NCBI GenBank assembly: GCA_016703645.1
Contig: JADJBR010000009.1
Location: forward strand, 111,935 to 175,934
Source: Zoogloea sp.
Lineage (GTDB): Bacteria > Pseudomonadota > Gammaproteobacteria > Burkholderiales > Rhodocyclaceae
Reading direction: 5' to 3'
DNA: 64,000 nucleotides
Shown: positions 1 to 9,963 of the stretch, piece by piece
How positions within the stretch are numbered: the stretch's first letter is position 1
Layout: every line of letters starts with the position of its first letter
Notes under the pieces: generated by a model
What the model was told of the DNA's origin: nothing
Database searches by the model: none
What the model saw: only the letters and a program-made list of their open reading frames with translations
Made by a program: the position numbers and the translations under genes

Positions 1-1
1 C

Positions 2-1588
2 GAAGCCTTCATCATGCGCCCCCGGGACACCATCATCGGCCGTTCGGTGTTCGACATCTCGCCCCCCGAGCTGGCAGCCCGCTACCACGAAGCTGACAAG
101 GCCCTGTTTGATCATCCCGGCGTCCAGACCTACGAAGCCTCGGTCGAAGCCACCGACGGCATGCGCCGGGACGTCATCTTCAACAAGGCCACCTGGCTTC
201 ACGCCGATGGCAGCCTGGGCGGGCTGGTGGGCGTCATCACCGACATCACCGAACGCAAGCAGACCGAAGCCCTGGTGTGGGTGCAGGCCAACTACGACCC
301 CCTCACGGGCCTGCCCAATCGCCGCCTGCTCCACGACCGGCTCGGTGAGCTGCTGAAGAAGGCCCACCGCGACCACGAAAGTGTGGCCGTGTTGTACATC
401 GACCTGGACCGCTTCAAGGAAGTGAACGACACCCTCGGCCACGAGGCCGGCGACCGCCTGCTGGTGGATGCCGCCCGACGCATCGTCGGCTGCGTACGCG
501 AATCCGACACGGTGGCCCGCCAGGGGGGGGACGAGTTCACTGTCCTGCTGCCCGGCCTGTCCGACCGCCTCCCCCTCGAACGCATCGCCGACGATATCAT
601 CCAGGCCCTCGACCGCCCCTTCAACCTGGGGGACGACCTGGCCTACGTATCGGCCAGCATCGGCATCACCTTCTTCCCCCAGGACGCCACCTCGCCCATC
701 GACATCCTGAAGAATGCCGACCAGGCCATGTATCACGCCAAGGACGCGGGGCGAAACCGCTTCAGCTATTTCTCGCCAGCCATGCAGGAAAACGCCCTGC
801 AACGCCTGCAGCTCGGCCGCGACCTGCGCAGCGCCCTGGCCGAAGGGCAGCTCGAGCTCCACTTCCAGCCCATCCTGCACCTGGCCAGCGGCGAAGTGCG
901 CAAGGCCGAGGCGCTGCTGCGCTGGAACCACCCCACCCGCGGGCAGGTTCCCCCCAACGAATTCATCCCGGTGGCCGAAGAACTCGGCCTCATCGACGCC
1001 ATCGGCACCTGGGTGTTCGAAAACGCCATCAACACGATCCAGCACTGGCACGGCCTGCGCCCGCCCCATGGGGACGAGCCCTGCCCGCTGCAAATCACCG
1101 TCAACACCTCACCGCGCCAGTTCCTGCGCGGCCAATCCCTCGACGTGCTGATGCTGGGCCTGGAGGGTGCCGGGCTGCCCGGCTCCTGCATTGCCATCGA
1201 GATCACCGAGGGCCTGCTCCTCGACGAACAACCGGCGGTCATTGCCCAGCTGGCCCGCCTCAGCGCGGCCGGCATCCAGGTCTCCATCGATGACTTCGGC
1301 ACCGGCTACTCCGCCATGGCCTATCTCAAACGTCTCGACATCGACACCCTCAAGATCGACCGCTCCTTCGTGCGCGACCTGACCACCGACCCGGGTGATC
1401 TGGCCATCACCGAAGCCATCATCGCCATGGCCCACAAGCTCGACATCAAAGTCGTTGCCGAAGGTGTGGAAACCCTTGCCCAGCAGGAGCGCCTGAGCGC
1501 AGCGGGCTGCGACTACAGCCAGGGCTTCCTGTTCTCGCGCCCGCTCCCCGCGGCAGCCTTCTTCGAACTCATCGCCCAACGCCCGTGA
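2..1588 (+). CDS. PAS-GGDEF-EAL cyclic-di-GMP turnover protein (5' end outside window)
   Basis: The frame is open to the window edge, so the N-terminus is missing; the first Met in view (position 14) lies inside a PAS-like fold and is unlikely to be the start. After the PAS/PAC end (ITDITERK) comes a GGDEF domain with intact GGDEF signature and, five residues upstream, an RESD motif matching the product-inhibition I-site RxxD. The EAL domain follows, with EALLRW, DDFGTGYS and EGVET motifs present. Both halves therefore look catalytically competent: diguanylate cyclase and c-di-GMP phosphodiesterase. No membrane segment is visible in the part seen. The stop overlaps the next gene's GTG start by 4 nt, so it is co-transcribed with a sensor kinase and a response regulator. 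Which activity dominates cannot be told from sequence. Confidence 0.93.
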   Translation, partial: EAFIMRPRDTIIGRSVFDISPPELAARYHEADKALFDHPGVQTYEASVEATDGMRRDVIFNKATWLHADGSLGGLVGVITDITERKQTEALVWVQANYDPLTGLPNRRLLHDRLGELLKKAHRDHESVAVLYIDLDRFKEVNDTLGHEAGDRLLVDAARRIVGCVRESDTVARQGGDEFTVLLPGLSDRLPLERIADDIIQALDRPFNLGDDLAYVSASIGITFFPQDATSPIDILKNADQAMYHAKDAGRNRFSYFSPAMQENALQRLQLGRDLRSALAEGQLELHFQPILHLASGEVRKAEALLRWNHPTRGQVPPNEFIPVAEELGLIDAIGTWVFENAINTIQHWHGLRPPHGDEPCPLQITVNTSPRQFLRGQSLDVLMLGLEGAGLPGSCIAIEITEGLLLDEQPAVIAQLARLSAAGIQVSIDDFGTGYSAMAYLKRLDIDTLKIDRSFVRDLTTDPGDLAITEAIIAMAHKLDIKVVAEGVETLAQQERLSAAGCDYSQGFLFSRPLPAAAFFELIAQRP

Positions 1589-3651
1589 TCGCCCGCATCG
1601 CCCCCATCGCCTCCCCGCCCGGTGCCCGTGTCGGCTCGCCCGAAGACCTGCGCCGCTACGATCTGCTGCTGGCCGGCTTCGACCTGCTGGATCAGGCCAT
1701 TGCCGTATTCGACGCCACCCCCAAGCTGGTCACCTGGAACAAGGCCATGCTGCGCCTGCTGGACTTTCCCGAGTCCATGGTGCGGGTCGGCACCCCCTTC
1801 GAAGACTTCGTGCGCTTCAACGCGGAGCGCGGCGAGTACGGCAGCAACCACCGCAGCCCCGCCGAGGTGGAACACCTGGTGGCCGAGCGCATGGCCGCCG
1901 TGCGCGCCTTCCAGCCCCACCATGCGGAACGCACCCGCCCCAACGGCCAGGTGCTGTCCATCCGCGGCGTGCCGATCCCCAACCTGGGCTTCGTCACCCT
2001 GTGGACCGACGTCACCGAGCAGCGCCGCTACGAGCAGCTCATCGAAAGCCAGAACGCCGAACTCGAAAACCGCGTGCGTGCCCGCACGGCCGAACTCGAA
2101 GCCGCCACCGCCCGCCTCGACAATGTAGCGGCCCAGCTGGCCCGTTCGGAGGAACGCCTGCGCCTGATCATGGACGCCATCCCGGCCCTCATCGCCTACG
2201 TGGACTCGGGTGAACGCTACCGCTTTGCCAACAAGGGCTACGCCGACTGGTTCGGCCTCGACAAGAACACCATCGTCGGACGCAGCATCGAGGAAGTCTT
2301 CGGCCCCGAGGCCTACGCCCAGATCAAGCCCTACCTCGAACAAGCGGCCGCCGGCGAACGGGTCAGCTATGAGTACTCGCGCACCAATGCCGCCGGCAAG
2401 CCCGTCCATGCCCGCAGCGCGGTGGTGCCGGAAGCCTCCCTTGCCGGCGGCGTGCAGGGCTTCTTCGTGCTGTCCATCGACATCACCGAGCAGAAAGCCA
2501 GTCAGGCCGTGCTGATCCAGGCCCAGAAGATGGAAGCCGTCGGCCAGCTCACCGGCGGCCTCGCCCACGACTTCAACAACCTGCTCACCATCATCACCGG
2601 CAACCTGGCCGCGCTGAAGGACAAGCTGCCCGCCCACCAAGGCTTCGAGGACTACCTCGACCCGGCCCTGTCGGCCGCCCGCCGCGGCACCGAGCTGATC
2701 CGCCGCCTGCTCACCTTCTCGCGCCAGCAGCCCCTTGAGCCAAGCCCCGTGGAAGTGGGCGCCCTGGTGCACGGCATGAGCCAGCTCCTGTCCCGCTCCC
2801 TTACCGAGCGCATCGACATCAAGCTCGAACTGCCCACCGAAAAACTCCATGCCCTGGTGGACCCCCACCAGCTCGAAAACGCGCTGCTCAATCTGGCCAT
2901 CAACGCCCGCGACGCCATGCCCGACGGCGGCACCCTGACCATCGCCCTGGCCACCCGCCACGTGTCGCCCAGCCTGGCACTACTGGTGGAAGTCCCGGCC
3001 GGCGACTACGTGCAGTTCGACGTCTCCGACACCGGCAGCGGCATCGCCCCCGAGCTCCTGCCGCGCCTCTTCGAGCCCTTCTTCACCACCAAGGCCTTCG
3101 GCACCGGCAGCGGGCTGGGCCTGGCCATGGTGTACGGCTTCATCCGCCAGTCGGGGGGCAACATCCGCATCCTCAGCACCCCGGGCAAAGGCACCAACGT
3201 GCGTTTCATCGTCCCCATGAGCGACAGCCCGCCGCCGCCGCCCGCCACGGCCCGCCACCCGGCCGCCAGCATCGCCAACGAAAGTCGCCTGACCCTGCTG
3301 GTGGAAGACGAGCCCGAAGTACGCAAGGTCATCCGCCAGCAGCTCACCGAACTGGGCTTCCCCGTCATCGAAGCCAGCAACGGCATCGAAGCCCGGGCCA
3401 TGCTGGAAGCCGTCGAAGACATCGCCCTGCTCGTGTCCGACACCGTCATGCCCGGCCTCGGCGGGCGTGAGCTGGCCACGATCGCCCGCACCCTGCGCCC
3501 GCAACTGCCCATCCTGCTCATCACCGGCTACGCCACCGGCGACGCGCCGGGGGGCAACCCCAACATCCCGACCCTGCGCAAACCTTTCGACCGGGCCGCC
3601 CTCGCCACGGCCCTTGCCGCCCTCGAATTCCCGGAGACTCCGGCATCATGA
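1585..3651 (+). CDS. Hybrid sensor histidine kinase with two PAS domains and a C-terminal receiver
   Basis: A 688-residue protein starting with GTG inside the previous stop. Order: PAS (about residues 30-150), a short coiled coil, second PAS (about 195-305), HisKA with phospho-acceptor His328 in [11 protein letters not shown], HATPase with N box ([13 protein letters not shown]) and G boxes ([16 protein letters not shown]), then a receiver domain (about 570-685) with the acceptor Asp in VSDTVMPG. The HDFNN form of the H box is typical of NtrB-like/hybrid kinases. No transmembrane helix is visible, so it is probably a cytosolic sensor. It overlaps the following OmpR-family regulator by 4 nt (ATGA). 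The ligand of the PAS domains is unknown. Confidence 0.93.
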   Translation: MIARIAPIASPPGARVGSPEDLRRYDLLLAGFDLLDQAIAVFDATPKLVTWNKAMLRLLDFPESMVRVGTPFEDFVRFNAERGEYGSNHRSPAEVEHLVAERMAAVRAFQPHHAERTRPNGQVLSIRGVPIPNLGFVTLWTDVTEQRRYEQLIESQNAELENRVRARTAELEAATARLDNVAAQLARSEERLRLIMDAIPALIAYVDSGERYRFANKGYADWFGLDKNTIVGRSIEEVFGPEAYAQIKPYLEQAAAGERVSYEYSRTNAAGKPVHARSAVVPEASLAGGVQGFFVLSIDITEQKASQAVLIQAQKMEAVGQLTGGLAHDFNNLLTIITGNLAALKDKLPAHQGFEDYLDPALSAARRGTELIRRLLTFSRQQPLEPSPVEVGALVHGMSQLLSRSLTERIDIKLELPTEKLHALVDPHQLENALLNLAINARDAMPDGGTLTIALATRHVSPSLALLVEVPAGDYVQFDVSDTGSGIAPELLPRLFEPFFTTKAFGTGSGLGLAMVYGFIRQSGGNIRILSTPGKGTNVRFIVPMSDSPPPPPATARHPAASIANESRLTLLVEDEPEVRKVIRQQLTELGFPVIEASNGIEARAMLEAVEDIALLVSDTVMPGLGGRELATIARTLRPQLPILLITGYATGDAPGGNPNIPTLRKPFDRAALATALAALEFPETPAS

Positions 3652-4367
3652 CCACACCCGACAAGGACACTCCCCTCATCTTCGTCGTCGAGGACGAAGC
3701 CGACATTGCCCGCCTGATCGCCAGCACCCTGGGTGAATACGGCTTCCGTACCGAAACCTTCGGCACCGGCCGCGCCTTGCTCTCCCGTGCCCGCCGCGCC
3801 CAACCCGAGCTGGCCATCCTCGACCTGGGCCTGCCCGACATGGACGGCCTGCAGGTGCTGCGCGAGCTGCAGGAGCAACACCCCTGCGCCGCCCTCATCC
3901 TGACCGGCCGCGACGGCCTGACCGACCGGGTGCTGGGCCTCGAACTGGGCGCTGACGACTACCTCGTCAAACCCTTCGAACCCCGTGAACTGGTCGCCCG
4001 GGTGCGCTCCATCCTGCGCCGCTACCAGAAGGCCGCCACCAGCGACGCCACCGGCCACACCGGCGCCCGCTTTGCCGGCTGGCACTTCGACATCGGCCGC
4101 CTCACCCTCAGCGCCGACGACGGCCGCGAAATCTCGCTCTCCGCCGCCGAAGCCGCCCTGCTGCAAACCCTGCTCAAACGCCCCAACAAGATCCTCACCC
4201 GCGAACAGCTCATCGGCGAACGCGACCTCGACCCCTTCGACCGCAGCATCGACGTACGTATCTCCCGCCTGCGCCGCAAACTCGAAGACGACCCGCAGGA
4301 CCCGAAGATCATCAAGACGGTGTATGGGGCGGGGTATCTGCTGTGTGCCAGCGTGGAGTGGGAGTGA
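3648..4367 (+). CDS. OmpR/PhoB-family response regulator
   Basis: 239 residues: receiver domain with acidic pair EDE at 15-17, phospho-acceptor Asp59 (ILDLGLPDMDG) and Lys in DDYLVKPFEP, followed by a winged-helix DNA-binding domain (SLSAAEAALLQTLLKRPNKILTRE region, ending SRLRRKLEDDP...VYGAGYLL). The ATG overlaps the kinase stop, so the kinase at 1585-3651 is the likely partner, although that kinase also carries its own receiver and a phosphorelay cannot be excluded. It is the last gene of the three-gene signalling operon; a dispersed repeat and a mobile island start about 45 nt downstream. Confidence 0.94.
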   Translation: MTTPDKDTPLIFVVEDEADIARLIASTLGEYGFRTETFGTGRALLSRARRAQPELAILDLGLPDMDGLQVLRELQEQHPCAALILTGRDGLTDRVLGLELGADDYLVKPFEPRELVARVRSILRRYQKAATSDATGHTGARFAGWHFDIGRLTLSADDGREISLSAAEAALLQTLLKRPNKILTREQLIGERDLDPFDRSIDVRISRLRRKLEDDPQDPKIIKTVYGAGYLLCASVEWE

Positions 4368-4412
4368 ATTGGTCATGTTCGCGTCAGGTCTGTAAACACC
4401 GGTCCTGGCAGG

Positions 4413-4604
4413 CCCACCGGGCTTGGTGAGCCTTGCCTGTCGGGGGAAGCACTTTGCAGACTTTACGCAAACGTCGTTGGATCATTCCGTTCGACCTCTG
4501 CCGGGTGAGCCGTTACGGCACGGCTTTCCGTTCTCATACGTCACATTGGCCGGGTCTCGCCCCGGCGGGCGACCTTCTTTCTTGTTGTACGACAAGAAAG
4601 TAGG
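4413..4604 (+). repeat. Left copy of an inverted ~190-bp dispersed repeat flanking the IS island
   Basis: This stretch (from CCACCGGGCTTGGTGAGCC to CAAGAAAGTAGG) is found again in opposite orientation at 8250-8440, about 80-85% identical by eye, including the blocks TTTACGCAAACGTCG, GGCTTTCCGTTCTCATACGTCACATTGGCCG (given here in shortened form) and a small hairpin made of TTTCTTG and CAAGAAAG. Short spurious frames run through it. Sequences ending in CAAGAAAGTAGG-like hairpins are commonly scattered in beta/gammaproteobacterial intergenic DNA, so this is a repeat rather than a gene. Confidence 0.75.
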
Positions 4605-5270
4605 CAAAGAAACGTACCCCGCTGTCGCGCCCCCTTCGGGGGTTCCCTCCTTCCGGGCCCGTCAGGCGGGGTCTGCGCAAACTCGCCCTGCGGGCTCAAA
4701 CATGCGCAGCCCTTTTTCCGCCTGCCGAACCCTCCAGTCGGCGCGCCAGAGGGGAGAGGACATGCAGGTGATCAACGGCCAGTGCTTGACCCCATTTCCG
4801 TAGGGGCTCGGTGCATCCGAAAAGCCCGTTCCGACCCCGCCGAGCAGCGCACCAGCAGGCGGGGCCTTCCGGCGCGGCTGTCTGAGCCCGAAGGGCGAGT
4901 TCCGCGCCGGCCGCCTGATGGGAGCAGCGCAGGGCAGTCGGCTGCAGGCCGACCGGGGGTGGCGGGTCGCCTTCTTTGCCTACTTATATGGACGCCTCCC
5001 GTGTGACAAGCAAGTTTTTGAGTTTTGGCTCGGCGGATTCATTGCGGTCTTATATCCGGCCTGTTGGTGCAGTCCGGACGCTTGTCCGCTGCGGGCCCTG
5101 ATGGTCATTCGCGAGGTTGGGGCTCATCTTTCTTTGGGGCTTTGCACGGGGCTCGCCCAAGGAGGCAATCTGCCTTGCCAACCCACGGTCTGACCGCTTT
5201 GCCATCACGTCATCAACTCACCTATGCACACTGTGGGGCGTCACCACGCCTTTGATCATGGAGCACGGGC
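4605..5270. other. Non-coding stretch between repeat and IS110 transposase 3' end
   Basis: No credible gene is visible in these roughly 670 bases; the short frames have no family resemblance and differ in composition from neighbouring genes. The right part should contain the downstream end of the IS110-type element, but IS110 elements often lack clear terminal repeats and I cannot fix the boundary. A short block, ATGGACGCCTCCC (about 4988-5000), recurs inverted at about 8230-8242, so flanking repeat sequence may continue to here. Confidence 0.5.
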
Positions 5271-6247
5271 TTACACCGCGCCTGCACTCGCTGCCGGGGG
5301 AGCTGTCGCTTTCCAGCTCGCTTCGTAGGCCCGCCCATGCGCCACCAAAGCCCACGCGATGCGTGCCAGCTTGTGCGCGATGGCGACCACCACCACGTTG
5401 AAGGGGCGCCTCCCCAGCAGCGCCACGATCCACGGGGCCGGGTGCTCGCGGCTGGCCAAAGCGCGGGCGCCGTTGATCAGCAGGGTTCGCAGGTAGGCGT
5501 TCCCACGCTTGCTGATGCTCCCTATGCGCACTTTGCCGCCCGTGCCCCGATGACCCGGAGCAAGACCGAGGCAGCAGGCAAATTCACGCCCGTTGCGCCA
5601 ACTCGTGCCATCGCCCAGGGTCGCTGCCAGGGCGGTGGCGCCGAGAACGCCGATCCCCGGGGTGTCACGCAGACGACGGGCGCTTTCCTGGCTCTTGAGC
5701 ATCAGGCTGATCTCCTCTTCCATCGCTTGGACGTGCCGTTCGATGTCCGCAAGGGCGAGCAGTTGATCGTCCACCAGCCGCACCATGACCGCCGGCACGG
5801 CGTCGTTGATCTCGGCCCGCTGCTGGGCCAGTTGTCGCAGGCCTGAGTGCCGACCTCGGGGAAGGGTCACGCCAAATTCGTAGAGCAGCCCGCGCAGGGC
5901 ATTCACCGTCGCTGTCCGGACGCTGACCCAGTGGGTGCGCATGCGGTGCAGGCTGAGCATGGCTTGCTGCTCGCTGCTCTTGACCGCCACCCGGCGGATG
6001 TCTCCGTGTTGGGCCGCCAGCCAGATCCCCGGGCGTCGGCCGCGTCATCCTTGTTGCCGCTGATGAAGGGGCGGACCTGGTGCGTGGGCAACAATTCGAT
6101 CTGATGGCCCAGCGGACCGAGGGTGCGCCCCCAGTGGTGGGCGCCGCCGCACGCTTCCATGGCGATCCGACCGGCCGGACGCACGGCGAAGAATTCGGTC
6201 ACTTTGCCGCGCGGGAGCTTCTTGCGGCAGATCTCTCCCGTGTTGCC

Positions 6248-6252
6248 ATCAA
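6248..6252. repeat. Target-site duplication of the IS1380-like element, left copy
   Basis: ATCAA directly outside the left terminal repeat; the matching copy is at 7999-8003. Both belong to the GTTGAT stretch of the IS110 transposase gene read on the minus strand. Confidence 0.8.
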
Positions 6253-7998
6253 CCTATTTTCCTTAGTTGGGCCGTCCGAAACTGCGTCAAACTCAGTGCT
6301 GGTGTGGGTTTGACTGAGCTGAGGAGGATCACCCAATGGGTGAAGCGGAATTTGAGTCGAAGGCACTGGTCGAAGCGGTCCATGGAGCGTTGGCAGAGCT
6401 CGCCACGGTAGCGGCGGAGGTGAGCATCGGCACCCCCGGTGGGCGCTTTCAGGTGCGCTGGGACGAGGGCGGGAGTGCGACGGCGCTGGGTCAGCTGGCC
6501 TTCTTTGCCGAGTTTCTGGAGGTCTCGGGGCTGTTCGAGCGCTGGGTGGCGTGCTGCCCGATGGCTTACACCAGCCCGAATGCCCCTGCGACCCGGGATG
6601 TGCTGGGCACCTGGCTGCTCTCCATCCTGGACGGTCAGCGGCGTTACGCTCATGTGGCGGGCTTGCGCGGTGACGCGGTGGCACCGCAGATCCTGGGCAT
6701 GAAGAAGATCGTCAGCGACGAGAGCCTGCGCCGGGCCCTGGCGCATCTGGCGCCCACACCGAGCCCGCGCTATCCGGAGGCGGAGCGTCTGCGCCGTGAA
6801 GCCAGCTGGCCCGCAGCGCGAAGTGGATGGACCAGGCGCTGGCCGAGAGCACCCGGGAGGCGCTCAGTACCGACTGGATCCTCGATTGCGATGTGACCGT
6901 GAAGCCGCTGTACGGCCATCAGGACGGAGCTGAGATCAGCTACAACCCCACCAAGCCGGGGCGGCCGAGCCATGCCATCCACACCTACTGGATCGCCAAC
7001 CTGCGCCTGGTGCTCGATGCCCAGGTACAAAGCGGCAAGGAGCATGCCGCCCGGCACAGCCTGCCGCACCTGCGCAGGCTGCTCGACGCACTGCCCCCCG
7101 GAGAAACGACCACGCCTGGTCCGGGGCGACCTGGCCTTTGGCAACGACGTGGTGATGACCGATCTGGAATCCCAGGCCCAGGCCTACCTTCTTCAAGCTG
7201 CGCCAGAGCGTCGGGGTCAAGAGTCTGATCGAACGCCAGTGGTCACGGCAGGACTGGCAGAGCGTCGGCCAGGGCTTTGATGCGGTCGAGGCCTCGCTCA
7301 AACTCGCCGGCTGGCGTCAGGCCCGGCGCGTCGTCGTGCTGCGCCGGGCGGTGCGGGACTGTCTGATCGACGAGGGCAAGGCCAAGAACAAGCGGAGCCC
7401 ACGCCAGCAGGGCCTGCACTTCGCCGAGCCCATGATGCCGGTCAAGCTGTGGGAGTACGCCGTCCTCGTGACCAACACCGACTACGATCTGGAGGCCATG
7501 GGGCAGCTGTACCGGGACCGGGCCGATTGCGAGAACGGCTTCGATGAACTCAAGAACCAGTGGGGCTGGGGAGGCTACACCACGCAGGATCTGGAGCGCT
7601 GCAATCTCTCGGCCCGTGCCGTGGCCCTGATCTACAACTGGTGGAGCTGGTACGTCCGGCTTGCCCATCCGAAGTCCCGCCGGGAGGCCATCACCAGTCG
7701 CCCTCTGCTGCTCGCTGGTATCGCACGCCTGACCCACCATGCGGGGGCAGGCGCGCCTGCTGGTCACCCTGACCCATGCCTCAGGCGATCTCATCAAGGC
7801 CATGACCGCCAATGTCCGCAAGGGTTTAGACAGCATTCTGGCAACTGCGCCTCAGTTGAGGAACACAGACCGATGGCCTGCCCTCGTGCGCTACATCCTC
7901 GCCCGCCTCTTCGACGCCAAACCCCCTCCAACCCCATGGACAGGCGCCCAACCCCAGGAGGGGCGCCTCGGACTGACGGGATAACGGAGGAAATTAGG
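6253..7998 (+). mobile_element. IS1380-like insertion sequence inside the IS110 transposase gene
   Basis: Both ends can be placed. The left end begins CCTATTTTCCTTAGTT and the right end, read inward from the opposite strand, begins CCTAATTTCCTCCGTT: an imperfect 16-bp terminal inverted repeat. The 5-bp sequence ATCAA flanks both ends (6248-6252 and 7999-8003) as a target-site duplication. Length 1746 bp, CC-initiated ends and a 4-5 bp duplication fit the IS1380 family. Joining the two flanks restores the IS110 reading frame, which independently supports these boundaries. Confidence 0.88.
6336..7984 (+). pseudogene. IS1380/IS4-like DDE transposase, multiple frameshifts
   Basis: Reading starts at ATG 6336, 83 bp inside the left end, after an AGGAGG-like site. 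The frame changes near 6800, 7100, 7185 and 7740; the stop is 14 bp from the right end. The pieces together carry the expected DDE landmarks: WILDCDVTVKPLYGHQ (first Asp), VRGDLAFGNDVVM (second Asp) and the YRDRADCENGFDELKNQWGW block (Glu). Each catalytic residue survives but in different frames, so no functional enzyme can be made without four frame corrections. Several apparent frameshifts so close together could include assembly errors, but the nested, decayed setting makes real decay more likely. Confidence 0.85.
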
Positions 7999-8061
7999 AT
8001 CAACCCAGTGAACCTGGAAAACGTTCTTGGCGATATCCATGCCGTACGTTGTAGCATTCAT

Positions 8062-8249
8062 CTCGGGGACCTCTCGTCGCAGGTGGTTGTTCGGAACTCC
8101 ACTTTGGCACTTGATGCCGTCAGACGCGAGGTTCCCCCCTTCAGCACCGCAGGAGGGGCCTTTCCCCCTTGCCGAACCGCTTTGACGGTGTCAGCACCGG
8201 CAGTCGGTCATTTCGTGGGTGGAGGTGGGCGGGAGGCGTCCATATCATC
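8062..8249 (-). other. Upstream non-coding end of the IS110-type element
   Basis: This stretch lies directly upstream (minus strand) of the IS110 transposase start at 8061 and ends at the right flanking repeat. It holds no coding frame of note. In IS110-group elements the region between the left end and the transposase start is transcribed into the bridge RNA, so a guide RNA could be encoded here; I see no structure clear enough to call one. Confidence 0.35.
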
Positions 8250-8440
8250 TTTCTTGGCGAAGCAAGAAAGTAGGTCGCCTGCCGGGGGCGAGTCCCCGGC
8301 CAATGTGACGTAAGAGAACGGAAAGCCGTCCGTACGGGCTCAACGGTTCGAGGTCGAACAGAATGATGCAGCGACGTTTGCGTAAAGCCCGAAAAGCGCT
8401 TCCCCCTTGACAGGCACGGCTCACCAAGCCCGGCGGCCTC
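8250..8440 (-). repeat. Right copy of the inverted ~190-bp repeat
   Basis: The reverse complement of this segment matches 4413-4604 (see that entry). Together the two copies bracket the nested insertion sequences in inverted orientation, about 3.6 kb apart. The right copy ends about 110 bp before the start of the VOC gene. Confidence 0.75.
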
Positions 8441-8547
8441 ACAGGGATAGTGCTTACATACCCAACCCGAACCTCACCAACGAATTCGACCCCACAGCGG
8501 CGCCGTCCCGTAAAATCCCCCTTCCTGTAAGGAGGGAAAAACCAATC

Positions 8548-9021
8548 ATGACAAGACCATTCAAAGTCCTCGGCGTCCAGCAGATCGCCATCGGCGGGCC
8601 GTCCAAGGATCGCCTGCGTACCCTGTGGGTCGACATGTTCGGCCTCGAGGTCACCGGCAACTTCGTGTCCGAGCGCGAAAACGTGGACGAGGACATCACC
8701 GCCATGGGCAAGGGCCCGTTCAAGGTCGAAGTGGACCTGATGCAGCCCCTCGACCCCGAGAAAAAACCCGCCGTGCACACCACCCCGCTGAACCACGTGG
8801 GCCTGTGGATCGATGACCTCCCCAAGGCCGTCGAGTGGCTCGGCGCCAATGGCGTGCGCTTTGCGCCGGGGGGCATCCGCAAGGGCGCCGCCGGTTTCGA
8901 CATCACCTTTCTCCACCCCAAGGGCAACGAAGAATTCCCCATCGGCGGTGAAGGCGTGCTGATCGAGCTGGTCCAGGCACCGCCGGAAGTGATCGAGGCC
9001 TTCGCCAAGCTGGCAGGCTGA
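8548..9021 (+). CDS. VOC (glyoxalase/bleomycin-resistance fold) family protein
   Basis: 157 residues. ATG 8548 is chosen because AAGGAGGG sits 11-19 nt upstream; longer in-frame extensions run into the dispersed repeat. The sequence shows the paired beta-alpha-beta-beta-beta pattern of the vicinal-oxygen-chelate fold (start [11 protein letters not shown], second half [18 protein letters not shown]), and HVGLWID provides a likely metal-binding His, with a C-terminal Glu in [10 protein letters not shown]. Related proteins include methylmalonyl-CoA epimerases and lactoylglutathione lyase-like enzymes, but no substrate can be named. It stands alone and is followed by a strong hairpin. Confidence 0.85.
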   Translation: MTRPFKVLGVQQIAIGGPSKDRLRTLWVDMFGLEVTGNFVSERENVDEDITAMGKGPFKVEVDLMQPLDPEKKPAVHTTPLNHVGLWIDDLPKAVEWLGANGVRFAPGGIRKGAAGFDITFLHPKGNEEFPIGGEGVLIELVQAPPEVIEAFAKLAG

Positions 9022-9038
9022 CCGCAGCCTTACACGTT

Positions 9039-9074
9039 CGAAGGGCCGGCCTCCTTGCGGGAGCCGGCCCTTCG
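9039..9074 (+). terminator. Hairpin terminator after the VOC gene
   Basis: Perfect 12-bp arms CGAAGGGCCGGC (9039-9050) and GCCGGCCCTTCG (9063-9074) with a 12-nt loop, 17 nt after the stop. The T-tract is poor, so it may serve both this gene and the convergent peptidase gene. Confidence 0.65.
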
Positions 9075-9093
9075 TGCGTTCGGATGACTGGAA

Positions 9094-9963
9094 TTACAGG
9101 CTGCCGGCCTGGAAGGTGTTGCAGGAGGCCAACTGCCCCGATGCCATGCCGCGCTTGAACCAGCGCATGCGCTGCTCGGCCGAGCCGTGGGTGAAGCTGT
9201 CGGGCACGGCATAGCCCTGGGCCTGCTTCTGCAGCGTATCGTCACCAATGGCGGTGGCCGCCTGCAGGGCTTCTTCCAGATCGCCCGCCTCGAGAATGCC
9301 CCGGGCGGCGTCGGCATTCTTGGCCCACACGCCGGCCAGGCAATCGGCCTGCAGCTCCAGACGCACCGACAGGGCATTGGCCTCGCGCTCGGAAGCGCGC
9401 TCCCGCGCCGCCTGCACCTTGCCCGAGATGCCCAGCAGGTTCTGGACATGGTGACCCACCTCGTGGGCAATCACGTAGGCCTGGGCAAAATCGCCCGGCG
9501 CCCGGTAGCGGGTCTTCAGCTCCTGGTAGAAGGACAGGTCGATGTAGACCTTCTGGTCGGCCGGGCAGTAGAACGGCCCCATGGCCGCCTGCCCCACACC
9601 GCAGGCCGTGCGCGTGGCCCCGGAAAAGAGCACCAGGGTCGGCTCCACATACTGCTTGCCGCTCTGGCGGAAAACCTGCTGCCAGGTATCTTCGGTTTCG
9701 GCCAGCACGTGGCGGATGAACTTCGACTCCGCATCGTTGGCCGGCGGCCCGGCCGGGCGCGACGCGGCCGACGGCGCGGGGGCCTCGACCGCCTGGTTGA
9801 GCACGATGCTCGGATCGACGCCGAAGTACATGGCCACCAGGGCCAGCACGATGGTGCCCAGACCAATGCCCTTGCCCCCCATGGGCAGCCCTCTACCGCC
9901 GCCACCACCGCCACCGCGGCGATCCTCGACGTTTTCGCTTTCCCGGCTGTTATCGAAACGCAT
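9094..9963 (-). CDS. YpfJ/KPN_02809-family neutral zinc metallopeptidase
   Basis: 289 residues. The N-terminus is charged and Gly-rich (about ten residues of RGGGG type), followed by a membrane segment GLGTIVLALVAMYFGV at about 33-48, so the enzyme domain is probably held at the membrane. The zinc-binding HEVGH motif sits in AYVIAHEVGHHVQNLLGI, and the downstream ADCLAGVWA block supplies the third ligand region. The family is widely conserved but its substrates are unknown. Transcribed divergently from the DEAD-box helicase gene across about 410 bp. Confidence 0.9.
   Translation of the reverse strand: MRFDNSRESENVEDRRGGGGGGGRGLPMGGKGIGLGTIVLALVAMYFGVDPSIVLNQAVEAPAPSAASRPAGPPANDAESKFIRHVLAETEDTWQQVFRQSGKQYVEPTLVLFSGATRTACGVGQAAMGPFYCPADQKVYIDLSFYQELKTRYRAPGDFAQAYVIAHEVGHHVQNLLGISGKVQAARERASEREANALSVRLELQADCLAGVWAKNADAARGILEAGDLEEALQAATAIGDDTLQKQAQGYAVPDSFTHGSAEQRMRWFKRGMASGQLASCNTFQAGSL

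Larger units (their letters stand above)
5271..8061 (-). pseudogene. IS110-family transposase, interrupted by an IS1380-like element and frameshifted
   Basis: The gene starts at 8061 (ATG) with the IS110 N-terminal signature MDIAKNVFQVH, breaks at 8004, and resumes at 6252 with the DEDD region (IAMEACGGAHHW, ...GNKDDAADAR). A one-base deletion near 6025-6030 shifts the frame; the remainder (5271-5990) is intact and carries the Transposase_20 region (DTPGIGVLGATALAATLGD, SISKRGNAYLRTLL). Removing the inserted 1746 bp plus one target copy and correcting the frameshift gives a protein of about 346 residues, normal for the family. The element is therefore dead twice over. IS110 transposases act as RNA-guided DEDD/Ser recombinases; the guide (bridge) RNA would lie in the flanking non-coding ends. 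Confidence 0.88.

Noticed and set aside
4423-5401. Several short overlapping frames in the left flank of the IS island
   Set aside because: They lie in dispersed repeat and IS-end DNA, with no known family and no ribosome-binding pattern.
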